From NCBI GenBank assembly GCA_020638735.1, contig JACKHZ010000010.1, positions 649,325-713,324 of the forward strand: a stretch of DNA of 64,000 bases, read 5' to 3'. Below, one piece after another: positions 56,118 through 64,000 of this stretch. A program made the position numbers and the translations under genes. Below the pieces are notes generated by a model. It saw nothing but the letters and a program-made list of their open reading frames with translations. It was not told where the DNA came from and did no database searches. Origin of the DNA: Planctomycetota bacterium. GTDB taxonomy: Bacteria; Planctomycetota; UBA1135; UBA2386. Positions within the stretch are counted from its first letter, which is position 1; each line of letters opens with the position of its first letter.

Positions 56118-56178
56118 CAGCCTCGGCCGGCTCACCATGACCTCCAAGGCTTCTCGATGTTGCCAGGGGCCGCAGTTC

Positions 56179-56220
56179 CGCGTCAGCCGGCAGCGAGGAC
56201 GCGTCAGCCGGCAGCGAGGA
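56179..56220. repeat. Tandem 21-bp direct repeat
   Basis: Two identical copies of cgcgtcagccggcagcgagg plus a, side by side at 56179-56199 and 56200-56220, in a non-coding gap between the esterase and the potassium operon. Confidence 0.9.
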
Positions 56221-56263
56221 GACGGCCGCTTGCCGGACTGGGGTGGTCATTGAGGCGGAGGGC

Positions 56264-56668
56264 CTACCGGACGCTGAAGTCGATCACCGTCTCCCGTCCT
56301 TGGCTTGGTCGTGCCAGTGAATCGGCAGGACGATCGACGATGAGGCGTCCTTGCCCGCCCTTCACGACTCGCACGAGCAGCAGGACGCCGAGTACCAACC
56401 CCACTCGAAAGGCCGGCGCGAGCTTCATGCCAGTCCGGCGTTCGATCCATCGCGCAGTCGGAGGCAAGGTCAGGACTCCGGCCAGAGCGAGGGCTGTACC
56501 AAGGAACGCGTCCTCGCGCTCGGACTCGAGAAGTCCACCGAGGCCGCCCAGGCATAGGATGCTCGCCACCAGCCAGCACGCGGCGCCGCCAAGCGTCACC
56601 CGCGCTCTTCCTGGAGCCTCGGGCCCGGCTCGAGCGCTGTTTGGTCTCGATCCCCTCGCGCCGTCCAT
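56264..56668 (-). CDS. Small membrane protein at the end of the potassium operon
   Basis: 134 residues with three hydrophobic helices ('LGGAACWLVASILCLGGLGG', 'AFLGTALALAGVLTLPP', 'FRVGLVLGVLLLVRVV'). Its ATG overlaps the kdpE stop by one base (TGATG), so it belongs to the same operon. No family recognised. It may help the potassium transporter or the sensor, but this is inferred only from position. Confidence 0.7.
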   Translation of the reverse strand: MDGARGSRPNSARAGPEAPGRARVTLGGAACWLVASILCLGGLGGLLESEREDAFLGTALALAGVLTLPPTARWIERRTGMKLAPAFRVGLVLGVLLLVRVVKGGQGRLIVDRPADSLARPSQGRETVIDFSVR

Positions 56669-57381
56669 CAGGAAGCGTCGTCCGCGTGATCGACCAGACG
56701 GTAGCCGACCCCTTGTTCGGTCAGGAGGTATCGAGGGCGCGCGGGGTTCGGTTCGATCCTGCGTCGCAGGTTCGCCACGAACACCCGTACGTATCGGGGA
56801 TCGTCGCTGTGATTCGGCCCCCAGACCTCGCGCAGGATGAAGCCATGGGTCAGGACCTTCCCCGCGTGGCGCACGAGCGTCACCAGGAGTCGGTACTCGA
56901 GGGGCGTGAGCGACAAGTGCACCCCGGCGAGGAATGCGCGGCGCCTGGCGAGGTCGACTCGCAGGTCTCCGACCTCGAATGCGGGTTCATTCTCTCCGGA
57001 GTCGCGGCGGGCGCGGTTTCGGAGCGCGACACGGATCCGGGCCTGGAGTTCGCCGACTCCGAACGGCTTCGTCAGGTAGTCATCCGCGCCGCGATCGAGC
57101 GCCGCCACCTTGTCTCGCTCCTGGCCTCTCGCCGACAGGACGATGATCGGCGCCGAACTCCAGTCCCGGAACCAATCGATGACTTGGAGCCCGTCGCCGT
57201 CGGGCAGGCCGAGGTCGAGCACCATCAAGTCCGGCGGCTCGTTCGTCGCTCTGGACATTCCCTCCGCTGCGGTCTCGGCCTCGACGACCCGGTAGTCGCT
57301 GCCCGAGAGGGTGGCCCGTAGGAATCGACGGATTGGCATCTCGTCCTCGATGATCAGGACGAGTGGACGATCCTGGCTCAC
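56668..57381 (-). CDS. kdpE: KdpE-type response regulator
   Basis: 237 residues from a GTG at 57381 that overlaps the kdpD stop (GTGA). Receiver domain: 'LIIEDEMPIRRFLRATL', phosphorylated Asp in 'LMVLDLGLPDGDGLQV', Thr/Ser in 'PIIVLSARGQERDKV' and Lys in 'DDYLTKPFGVGELQARI'. OmpR-type winged helix: 'LSLTPLEYRLLVTLVRHAG' and 'DPRYVRVFVANLRRRIEP'. The whole arrangement matches KdpE. It probably controls this operon in answer to low potassium; no kdpFABC is in the window. Confidence 0.94.
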   Translation of the reverse strand: MSQDRPLVLIIEDEMPIRRFLRATLSGSDYRVVEAETAAEGMSRATNEPPDLMVLDLGLPDGDGLQVIDWFRDWSSAPIIVLSARGQERDKVAALDRGADDYLTKPFGVGELQARIRVALRNRARRDSGENEPAFEVGDLRVDLARRRAFLAGVHLSLTPLEYRLLVTLVRHAGKVLTHGFILREVWGPNHSDDPRYVRVFVANLRRRIEPNPARPRYLLTEQGVGYRLVDHADDAS

Positions 57382-60068
57382 GGCGCCTCGCTCGTGGTCT
57401 CAGCAGTCGGCACCGGAATCGGTGGCGGCTGTACCTCGATCGCCAGACCGATGACGAACCGGGCGCCGCCACCGCGGCGGTCCTCGACGTGGATGCGGCC
57501 GCCATGGAGTTGGATGATCGCCTGGCAGATCGGCAGTCCGAGACCTGCCCCGCGGGAACCGTCCGTGCGTCGCACCGGACCCCGGTAGAACTTCTCGAAT
57601 GCTCGCCCCTTCTCCTCGGGGGTCAGGCCCGGCCCTCGATCTGCAACGGAGATCTCGATCCATCCGTCGGTCGCCTCGGCTTCGACCTCGATCGAAGTTT
57701 CCGGAGCCGAGTACTTGGCGGCGTTGTCGAGCAGGTTGATGAGGACGAGTTCCACCATCACCCCATCGATGTAGACCAGTGGAAGGTCGCTACCGACTGT
57801 GGCCGTGACTTCGCGAGTGGCGAGTTGTCGACCAAGTCTTGTGAGTGACGAGCCAACCAGGTCCTCGACGACATTCCACTCCCGCTTCGGCTGGAGCTGC
57901 CCCGACTCGAGCTTGGTCATGTGGAGCAGGTTGTCCACGAGCCGCGCGAGCCGATCTGCCTCCTCGTAGATCGAAGCGAGCAAGGCCGCTCGCTCGCCGG
58001 GATCGATACGGTCACCCGCGTCGAGCAGGCTGCTGCTCGCGCCGGAGATGGCGGCAAGGGGAGTCCGGAAGTCATGCGAGACGGAGCTCAGCACGGCATT
58101 GCGAAGGCGTTCGTTCTCGGCTTCGGCGAGAGTGCGATGGACCTGCTCCGACAAGCGGTTGCGTTGTAGAGCGAGGGCGACTTGCGCTGCGAACGTCTCG
58201 ATCAGGCGCCGTCGATCAGGGTAGAGAAGAAGGTCTGGATCGCTGGCCCGAACGGCCATGACACCAATGACGCCTTCTGGGGTGGACAGCGGCAAGCACA
58301 GCGCCGGGGCATTGGCGTGAGTTTCGGTTCCGGCGCCGGCGATACGACCATGATCGTACACCCACGCTGCGGCGCTCTGCATTTCCTGGTTCCAGGGCAG
58401 GCCGGTCGAGCTCGTCCCCGCAGGCCGCAGCGGCCCGCGCTCACCAGGCAGCAGGATCGACACCTCCCTGTCGAGCAGCCCACTGAGTCGCTTCTCCGCC
58501 ACGTGTGCGATCTGAAGCTGGCCAGTGGTCGCCGAGAGGTCCTGGCTGAGCTGGCACAACTGCTCGGTCCGACGCTCCCGCTCTCGGGTGGCGATGGCGT
58601 GGTCCCGGATCCGCGCCGTCAGCGTGCTGATCATCAGGCCGATCACGAGCATCACGCCGAAGGTGATGAGATACCCCGTGTCGTGGACTTCGAAGGTGAA
58701 CCGTGGAGACGTGAAGAAGAAGTTGAACAGCAGGACCGCGCCGAATGATGCGAAGACCGCGGGGCCCCGGCCGAGTCGGACTGCGACGGCCGTCACGGCC
58801 AGCAGGTAGGCCGACACGAGCTCTGCCTCGTGGAACCCGAGCATGTCGAAAGCCCAAGCGAGCCCGGTACCCAGCATCAGCGCGGTGCCGGCGCCAAGAT
58901 AGGGCCGCAGTCGCACGGGCCCTCCTCCCTCGATGGAGGCGGTCTTTGCGGAGGCGTCCTCGGTGCCGCGGATGACGTACACGTCGATGTCGCCACTGTC
59001 CGCGATGAGCTGGTCCACGAGGGACCGGCTGAGGCCGTGTCGCCACCTGCGCGTCCCGGTCTTGCCGATGACGATCTTCGTGATGCCGTGGGACCTCGCG
59101 AATTCGAGGACCTCGAGCGCGACATCACCGCCAGGAAGCACCACGGCCTCTGCCCCGAGGGACTCGGCAAGCTGCAGGTGGTGCGAGACTCCATTGGCTC
59201 CTGCGTCGGCGGCGCCCCCTGTCGAGCCGACGTGAACGACCGTCCAGCGAGCGCGCAAGGAGTGGGCCATGCGGCTCGCCGTTCGGACGACGCGAGCGGA
59301 CGTCGGGCTCGGGCCGACGCAGACGAGCAGATGCTCCACGGTTGGCCAGTTGACGCCGGGATGCCGGGCATCAGGCTCATCTGGCATCTGGTTGTTGAGT
59401 CGATCTGCGGCATACCGCAGCGCGATCTCGCGGAGAGCGACCAGCATGGCCCGCGCGGACCTCGTGTTGGTAGCGTTGCCGAAGCCAGCCAGAAGCTCAC
59501 GGCTGTGACGTGTGCTCGCGAGCAGTTCCTCGGGTGGCAGATCGATCAGCTCGACTCCCTCTGCCTGCTCGATGATCGCATCGGGTACGGTGTCCACCTG
59601 TCGTGACCCGGTGATCCGTTCGACGACATCCGCGAGACTCTCGACGTTGCGGACCTCCAGGGTGGACCAGACATCGATTCCCGAGTCGAGCAGCTCGCGA
59701 ACGTCTTGGTGTCTTCGCCGATGTCTGGCGCCGACAGCGTTCCGATCTGCAAGGCCGGGTAGCAGTAGCAAGTCCGGTTTGCGCCGAAGGACGTCGTCGA
59801 GGTCGAAGTTGCATGCCTCGGCTCCTGCCTTCGAGAGCTGTTCCTCGGGCTGGGCCCCGATCTCGGATCCCGAAGTCGGAACGACTCCGCAGAACACGAC
59901 GCGAGAGCCGCCGGCGATCTTCGCGCGAGCCGCCAGCAGCATGGCCCGAGTCCTGCCCACTCCGGCGGCGTAGCCGAAGAAGATCTTCAGCTTGCCGCGG
60001 CGGTTGGGCGGTCGCGAATCCGCTTCGGACGGCACTCCCGGCCCGACGACTCCTGGGGATCGCGTCAT
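57378..60068 (-). CDS. kdpD: KdpD-type sensor kinase with degenerate N-terminal ATP site
   Basis: 896 residues. KdpD N-domain (1-230): 'GKLKIFFGYAAGVGRTRAML', where GVGKT has become GVGRT, and 'LLLLPGLADRNAVGARHRRR', where the usual MDELAHTN has lost its Asp-Glu pair; a stretch of about 20 residues between them is also missing. A USP-like domain follows ('LLVCVGPSPTSARVVRTAS'), then four membrane helices (about 395-495), a GAF-like part, HisKA with 'SSVSHDFRTPLAAISGA' and an HATPase ending 'GAGLGLPICQAIIQLHGGRI'. The kinase part looks active. ATG overlaps the trkH stop as ATGA. Confidence 0.93.
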   Translation of the reverse strand: MTRSPGVVGPGVPSEADSRPPNRRGKLKIFFGYAAGVGRTRAMLLAARAKIAGGSRVVFCGVVPTSGSEIGAQPEEQLSKAGAEACNFDLDDVLRRKPDLLLLPGLADRNAVGARHRRRHQDVRELLDSGIDVWSTLEVRNVESLADVVERITGSRQVDTVPDAIIEQAEGVELIDLPPEELLASTRHSRELLAGFGNATNTRSARAMLVALREIALRYAADRLNNQMPDEPDARHPGVNWPTVEHLLVCVGPSPTSARVVRTASRMAHSLRARWTVVHVGSTGGAADAGANGVSHHLQLAESLGAEAVVLPGGDVALEVLEFARSHGITKIVIGKTGTRRWRHGLSRSLVDQLIADSGDIDVYVIRGTEDASAKTASIEGGGPVRLRPYLGAGTALMLGTGLAWAFDMLGFHEAELVSAYLLAVTAVAVRLGRGPAVFASFGAVLLFNFFFTSPRFTFEVHDTGYLITFGVMLVIGLMISTLTARIRDHAIATRERERRTEQLCQLSQDLSATTGQLQIAHVAEKRLSGLLDREVSILLPGERGPLRPAGTSSTGLPWNQEMQSAAAWVYDHGRIAGAGTETHANAPALCLPLSTPEGVIGVMAVRASDPDLLLYPDRRRLIETFAAQVALALQRNRLSEQVHRTLAEAENERLRNAVLSSVSHDFRTPLAAISGASSSLLDAGDRIDPGERAALLASIYEEADRLARLVDNLLHMTKLESGQLQPKREWNVVEDLVGSSLTRLGRQLATREVTATVGSDLPLVYIDGVMVELVLINLLDNAAKYSAPETSIEVEAEATDGWIEISVADRGPGLTPEEKGRAFEKFYRGPVRRTDGSRGAGLGLPICQAIIQLHGGRIHVEDRRGGGARFVIGLAIEVQPPPIPVPTAETTSEAP

Positions 60069-61546
60069 GACGAGCGAACTGTAGCCATGCTGCGGGAGTC
60101 CAGGAGCAACCTCGTAGCGCTGGCAAAGATGACGAAGAACTCGAGGCGACCGAGCAGCATTCCGGCCGTCTCGGTCCACAGGACGAGAGCCGGCGTCTCG
60201 GGGCCGGTGATTCCGATCGACAAGCCTACGGTCCCGAGCGCGGAGGCGTATTCGAACAGCGAATCCTGCAGGCCGTAGCCGTGGGCCGCGAGAACGGCCG
60301 AGCCGCAGAGCCAGGTGGCGACGTAGAGAAAGACGAAGGTGCCAGCCATGCTCGACTGGCCCTCAGTGACGGCGACGCGCTCGTCGCCGATCCAGATCGA
60401 GTCGTCGGTCACGGCGGTGCGGGGCAGGAAGGGGCGCCGCAGCTCGCGCATCAGGGATCGGAACAACAGGTACACGCGGTGTTGCTTGATCGCGCCGCCA
60501 GTCGAGCATGTGCCGGCCCCGATCAGCATGAGCACGATCAGGAGCAGGATTCCGAAGGCGTTCCAATCGCGGTAGCCCACCGTCGAATAGCCAGTCGTGG
60601 TGAGCGCCGTGACGGTCTCGAAGACGGCGACCCTGCACGCCTTCGAAGCAGAAGCGTAGAGCGGCCCACACGTCAGCAGCAGGACCAGTAGGGCGAAGAT
60701 CGGCACCAGCACGGCAACGAGGCGCACTTCGCCATTGCCGAGCACGGCCCGCAAGCGGCCCCGCAAGAGGCACCACACCGTGAGGAAGCTCGTGCCGCCG
60801 ACGAGCATCAGCACGATGGTGACGGCCTCGATGGCGGGGGAGTCCCAATACCCGATGCTCTCGGCTCGCGTGGAGAACCCTCCGGTCGAGAAGGCACAGA
60901 AGGAGTGGTTGACTGCGTCGAACCAGTCCATCCCCGCGATGCGCAGGGCGAGGGTGCCGATGACGACGCAGCCCGCGTAGATCCGCATCACGAGCAGGGC
61001 CGATGCCCGGACGTTGGGAACCAGATGGTCCGAGCGACCCTCTGCCGCCGAGAGCGAAGCCCCGCCGGCGCCGGCGATTGCCGCCAGCATGATGATCGCG
61101 AGGCCGGCGCCGCCGGCGAGCTGCATCGTGCTGCGCCACAGGAGAATCGCCGGGGCGGACCGTGCGACGTCGAGCACGGACAGCCCAGTGGTCGTCCATC
61201 CGCTGACCGACTCGAAGAACGCCTGCGTGAACCCGAGCTTCTCGATCACGAGGAACGGCACGGCGCCCGCGGCACAGGCAACGATCCAGCTCAAGAGGAC
61301 GATGACCCCACCTTCTTGGAGGGTCAGCACGATGTCTTCCGGGTCGAGGCGTCTCCGCATCAGGTAGCCGCCCGAAATCAGGCCCAGCGCGGGCGCCAGG
61401 AATGCCATCGCATCACCGCCCCCGATCGGCGAGATCAGCGCCGTCATCAGCGGTACGAGCATGAGAAGTCCGACGATGGCGGAGACCAGCCCGACGTAGG
61501 ACAGGATGGCCCGATACCGTTGGCGCAAGTGCTGCGTTTCTCGCAA
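60065..61546 (-). CDS. trkH: TrkH-type potassium uptake channel subunit
   Basis: 493 residues from a TTG at 61546 with GGAG 8 nt before it. About ten membrane segments in four pore repeats; filter-like sequences 'WTTTGLSVLDV', 'FSTGGFSTRAESIG', 'TTTGYSTVGYRDW' and 'GTVGLSIGITGP' are seen. It conducts K+ into the cell across the inner membrane, gated by RCK proteins. The stop overlaps the kdpD start, so it is in one operon with sensor and RCK genes. Confidence 0.93.
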   Translation of the reverse strand: MRETQHLRQRYRAILSYVGLVSAIVGLLMLVPLMTALISPIGGGDAMAFLAPALGLISGGYLMRRRLDPEDIVLTLQEGGVIVLLSWIVACAAGAVPFLVIEKLGFTQAFFESVSGWTTTGLSVLDVARSAPAILLWRSTMQLAGGAGLAIIMLAAIAGAGGASLSAAEGRSDHLVPNVRASALLVMRIYAGCVVIGTLALRIAGMDWFDAVNHSFCAFSTGGFSTRAESIGYWDSPAIEAVTIVLMLVGGTSFLTVWCLLRGRLRAVLGNGEVRLVAVLVPIFALLVLLLTCGPLYASASKACRVAVFETVTALTTTGYSTVGYRDWNAFGILLLIVLMLIGAGTCSTGGAIKQHRVYLLFRSLMRELRRPFLPRTAVTDDSIWIGDERVAVTEGQSSMAGTFVFLYVATWLCGSAVLAAHGYGLQDSLFEYASALGTVGLSIGITGPETPALVLWTETAGMLLGRLEFFVIFASATRLLLDSRSMATVRSS

Positions 61547-61557
61547 GGGCGCGACTC

Positions 61558-62214
61558 CTATTCGCCGGTGAGGATGTTCAGCGCCCGCTCGTGGCTGTCC
61601 GACAACGTCACCAGCAGCACGCGGTCGCCTACCCTGAGTTCTGTGTCACCGCGAGGGATGACGGTCTCGCCGTTTCGGATCACGACCGCGATCAGGGCGT
61701 CCCGAGGGAATTCGATCTCCGCGACGGGGCGTCCGGCGAAGGAGAAGGACTCGGTCAGCGTGACTTCCGAGATGGTCACCTTGCCGTCTCCAGCAGGGAT
61801 GAGGTCCGTCACCTGATCGAGGGTCGCTCGTTGCTCGATGAGGCTGGCGACGGTCAACGCCGTCGAAATGGCGTCGATGCCGAGTTGGCGGAAGATGCTC
61901 TGGTTGTCGGGGTCGTTCACGAGCGCGATCGCGCGGGGCACGGTGAAGCGGGTCTTCGCGAGTTGGCACGCGATGAGGTTGTCGGGATCGCTGGGGGTTG
62001 CAGCCAGTACGACTGCCGCAGCGCGGGCGCCGGCTTCTTCGAGGATGCGCTGGTCGCTCCCGTCGCCGTGCACGATGGTCGCGTCGATCTGCTGCGCGAG
62101 CTTCGTGCACTCCGCAGCGTCGCGGTTGATGATCGTCACCGCGTGGCCCTTCTTGCGGAAGGTCTGTGCGAGGAAGTACAGCGAGCGTCCACCGCCGATG
62201 ATGATCACCTTCAC
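61558..62214 (-). CDS. trkA: TrkA-type RCK protein (N and C domains)
   Basis: 218 residues from a GTG at 62214 that overlaps the previous stop (GTGA). RCK_N: 'KVIIIGGGRSLYFLAQTF' (GxGxxG-like with Arg-Ser-Leu), 'HGDGSDQRILEEAGARAA' and 'AVVLAATPSDPDNLIACQLA'. RCK_C: 'VTLTESFSFAGRPVAEIEFP', 'VVIRNGETVIPRGDTELRVG' and 'DRVLLVTLSD'. Half the size of E. coli TrkA, as in one-pair TrkA/KtrA proteins. It binds NAD(H) or ATP and gates TrkH, 11 bp upstream of its gene. Confidence 0.92.
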   Translation of the reverse strand: MKVIIIGGGRSLYFLAQTFRKKGHAVTIINRDAAECTKLAQQIDATIVHGDGSDQRILEEAGARAAAVVLAATPSDPDNLIACQLAKTRFTVPRAIALVNDPDNQSIFRQLGIDAISTALTVASLIEQRATLDQVTDLIPAGDGKVTISEVTLTESFSFAGRPVAEIEFPRDALIAVVIRNGETVIPRGDTELRVGDRVLLVTLSDSHERALNILTGE

Positions 62215-62648
62215 TTGACGGCACCTCCGCCTTCGATGGCGCGGTAGACCAGCTTGAAGAAGGCCTCTCCTGCGATCAGCGTTGGGCAGACCGTCTCCAG
62301 GCCCAGGTCGTGGTACATCTGCTCTCGCGACGGGTCGTAGACCCTGGCCATCACGTGCTGGACTCCGAACACTCGCTTGGCCACGAGTGCGACCATGAGG
62401 TTGACGTTGTCGGCGTGCGTGGCGGTGATCAGGAGGTCTGCCTGATCGATCTTGGCCTTCCTCAGGATGGCTGGCTCGGAGGCGTCGCCTTGTACGCGGA
62501 ATCCGCTGAACGTCTCGGACGACAGCTTGCCGAACGAGGCGCCAGCCTGGTCGATGACCACGACGCGATGCCCTTCTCGGCTGAGCAGGTTGGCCAGATG
62601 AGATCCGAGCCGGCCACAGCCGACGATGACCACGTAGAGCGACTTCAT
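62211..62648 (-). CDS. Lone RCK_N (TrkA-N) protein
   Basis: 145 residues. 'MKSLYVVIVGCGRLGSHLAN' (GCGRLG Rossmann loop), 'VVVIDQAGASFGKL', 'RVQGDASEPAILRKAKIDQA' and 'LLITATHADNVNLMVALVAK' form one RCK_N domain; there is no RCK_C. It should pair with the other RCK proteins of the operon. Stop overlaps the TrkA start by GTGA. Confidence 0.9.
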   Translation of the reverse strand: MKSLYVVIVGCGRLGSHLANLLSREGHRVVVIDQAGASFGKLSSETFSGFRVQGDASEPAILRKAKIDQADLLITATHADNVNLMVALVAKRVFGVQHVMARVYDPSREQMYHDLGLETVCPTLIAGEAFFKLVYRAIEGGGAVK

Positions 62649-62667
62649 GTTGTTCCGGAGAAGGAGT

Positions 62668-63114
62668 TCATTCCCTCGCGATCGACTCGATTCGTTGCAG
62701 GAACGCAGCGGCGACCATCGGGGGCGAGCACACCGTTGTGATGCCGAGCTGCTCGTACGACGCGGCCCGATCGGGATCGTCGATCCGCGCGAAGACGTGG
62801 GGCGCACCGAAGACCCGGAGGGCGACGAGCGACGTGGCCGCGTTCAGATCGTCCTCGTGGGATGTGGCGAGGACGAATTCGGCCTTCTCGATGCCGGCGC
62901 AGCGCAGCACGTCCAGGTCCAAGGGGTCCCCATCGATGCACGCAGCCTGCAGGCGATCCGGCAGGTTCGAGAACGACGCAGCGACCCGATCGAGGAGCCG
63001 GACCGCACAGCCTTCGCCTGCGAGGCGAGTGGCCAAATGGGCGCCCAACGAGGTGCAGCCGGTGATGAACACGGTGTGTGTCGCCAGCACTTGTCGACTC
63101 GGCCTTGGGACCAT
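62668..63114 (-). CDS. Lone RCK_N (TrkA-N) protein, first gene of the potassium operon
   Basis: 148 residues from the ATG at 63114. 'HTVFITGCTSLGAHLATRLA' (GCTSLG in place of GxGxxG), 'RLLDRVAASFSNLPDR', 'CIDGDPLDLDVLRCAGIEKA' and 'FVLATSHEDDLNAATSLVAL' match RCK_N. The glycine loop has Ser where a Gly/Arg is usual, so nucleotide binding may differ. No RCK_C. It is a paralogue of the next gene, 19 bp away. Confidence 0.88.
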   Translation of the reverse strand: MVPRPSRQVLATHTVFITGCTSLGAHLATRLAGEGCAVRLLDRVAASFSNLPDRLQAACIDGDPLDLDVLRCAGIEKAEFVLATSHEDDLNAATSLVALRVFGAPHVFARIDDPDRAASYEQLGITTVCSPPMVAAAFLQRIESIARE

Positions 63115-63616
63115 GACTGGGTGTCGGCGACGAAGCCGACGTTGACGACAGAAGCACACCGGACGACGTGCATGGTTGGGGTCAAGATCGAGCTCCGCCG
63201 TATCAAGAACTCGCAGTCGTCCTGGCGTGCGCCGTCCCCGCTCCCGAAATAGCCCGCCCGTTTGAGCCGGACCCGACTGGGGTAACCCTCGACCTTCCCA
63301 CCCTCGGCGCTGCCGAGGGAAAGGAAGAGTCCGATGACCGACGAAGCAGAAGACCGCCCCGTTCTCCACAGCCCTTCCACCACGCCGCAGCAGTCCCCGC
63401 AGTGGATGCCGCGGTTTGTTCGGGGACACCGAAGACAGGCCCCTCCACGGCGGGGCGCGAGGCCCCTCGACCGGCAACGCCGCCCGCAGCCCCAACGGCA
63501 ACGGCCACCCTGTCACGTCCCACCGCGTCCGCCAGCTGTAGGCTGCGGTCACAATCCGCCTGAATCCGGCGGTCTGGGCGGCGGCGACGATCCGCGGACG
63601 CGTCACTCCGCGGCGA
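63115..63616. other. Intergenic region, 502 bp
   Basis: Should hold the promoter of the potassium operon near 63115-63250. A plus-strand frame from an ATG at 63334 (after AAGGAAG) reads 'MTDEAEDRPVLHSPSTTPQQ' and then turns into Arg/Pro-rich sequence that is not protein-like; it may be a broken small gene, but I do not call it. No repeats or RNA gene seen. Confidence 0.5.
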
Positions 63617-64000
63617 TCACGGCGCGGGTAAGCCGAGCCTCCGCAGCAGCTCACCGACGCTGAGAGCGCGTCCCGCACGAGCCTGCTCCTGCCGACGCGG
63701 CACCGGCAGCAACTGCCAGACACCATCGACGCCGCCGACGCGCCACGGCCGCATCGCGACGAGTTCGAGATCGAGCAGCCGCTGCAGCGCGACATCGACC
63801 TCGTGCCGACTCATGCCGAGCACCTCTGCCATGCGGCTGCGGCCGAAGAAGGACGCGCCACATCGATCCGCGGCGAGCGCCAACAGCAGCAACACCGCGG
63901 CGGCGTGCGGCCCGACCTCGGCGAGCCAACTGTCGTGCAGCAGCGCGGCGTCGAGCCAGCCGAATGCGCCAGCAGGCCGCCGCGCCAACTCAGGCCGCGT
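63617..64000 (-). CDS. Winged-helix protein, cut by the window edge
   Basis: The last 128 codons or so of a longer gene; the frame is open to base 64000, and the only in-window start-like codon is a TTG at 63988. 'LHDSWLAEVGPHAAAVLLLL', 'FFGRSRMAEVLGMSRHEVDV' and 'ALQRLLDLELVAMRPW' make a winged helix-turn-helix as in replication or transcription accessory proteins of mobile elements. Function unknown. Confidence 0.65.
   Translation of the reverse strand, partial: TRPELARRPAGAFGWLDAALLHDSWLAEVGPHAAAVLLLLALAADRCGASFFGRSRMAEVLGMSRHEVDVALQRLLDLELVAMRPWRVGGVDGVWQLLPVPRRQEQARAGRALSVGELLRRLGLPAP

Noticed and set aside
63334..63663. Possible small plus-strand gene with an AAGGAAG before its ATG
   Set aside because: Only the first 20 codons look protein-like; the rest is Arg/Pro-rich and overlaps the gene on the other strand.
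1..64000. CRISPR arrays, insertion sequences, rRNA genes
   Set aside because: No regularly spaced repeats, transposase motifs or rRNA sequence were recognised on reading; a full repeat search could not be run.

Overview
This is a very GC-rich bacterial window with about 50 genes and no rRNA. The gene families point to a planctomycete: a split DUF1549/DUF1553 plus DUF1501 pair, a Ser/Thr kinase with a TPR tail beside an ECF sigma factor, two large FG-GAP repeat proteins, and many secreted proteins of unknown function with signal peptides ending in AQ. The species cannot be named from the sequence.

Layout. 1-6.4 kb: a secretin-TPR protein cut by the window edge, a secreted protein, an ECF sigma factor and a receptor-type Ser/Thr kinase. 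6.4-10.6 kb: a DUF1549/LamG/DUF1553 gene with three frame breaks, then a DUF1501 gene with one. 10.6-12.8 kb, minus strand: DUF423 membrane protein, a SelW/Rdx-like protein whose second redox cysteine is an in-frame UGA (probable selenocysteine), the selenosugar synthase SenB overlapping it by GTGA, and a small acidic protein. 12.9-42.1 kb: a mostly single-gene chromosomal backbone of hydrolases, a DNA alkylation repair protein, FG-GAP proteins, a DUF2161 nuclease-like protein, two tandem TonB-dependent receptors, a CYTH protein, an alcohol dehydrogenase and many secreted hypotheticals.

42.2-55 kb is accessory in character: a PLD-SF2 helicase-DUF3427 protein, a 45-nt 3' fragment of a tRNA-Gly(CCC) gene (a likely attachment-site scar), a Fic protein, a very large exonuclease-RecQ-UvrD fusion (one frame break) coupled by ATGA to a small partner, and a PD-(D/E)XK-type nuclease. 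55-56.3 kb has a ferredoxin and an esterase. 56.3-63.1 kb is one tightly overlapped minus-strand operon for potassium uptake: two lone RCK-N proteins, TrkA, TrkH, KdpD, KdpE and a small membrane protein. Its KdpD has lost the usual Walker residues, and no kdpFABC is present. A partial winged-helix gene runs off the right edge.

The most interesting system is the probable selenoprotein plus SenB operon at 10.6-12.6 kb. The UGA is followed by a stem-loop with a GGUCU apical loop of the kind expected for a bacterial SECIS. The second is the candidate genomic island that starts at the tRNA-Gly scar and carries the giant helicase fusion.
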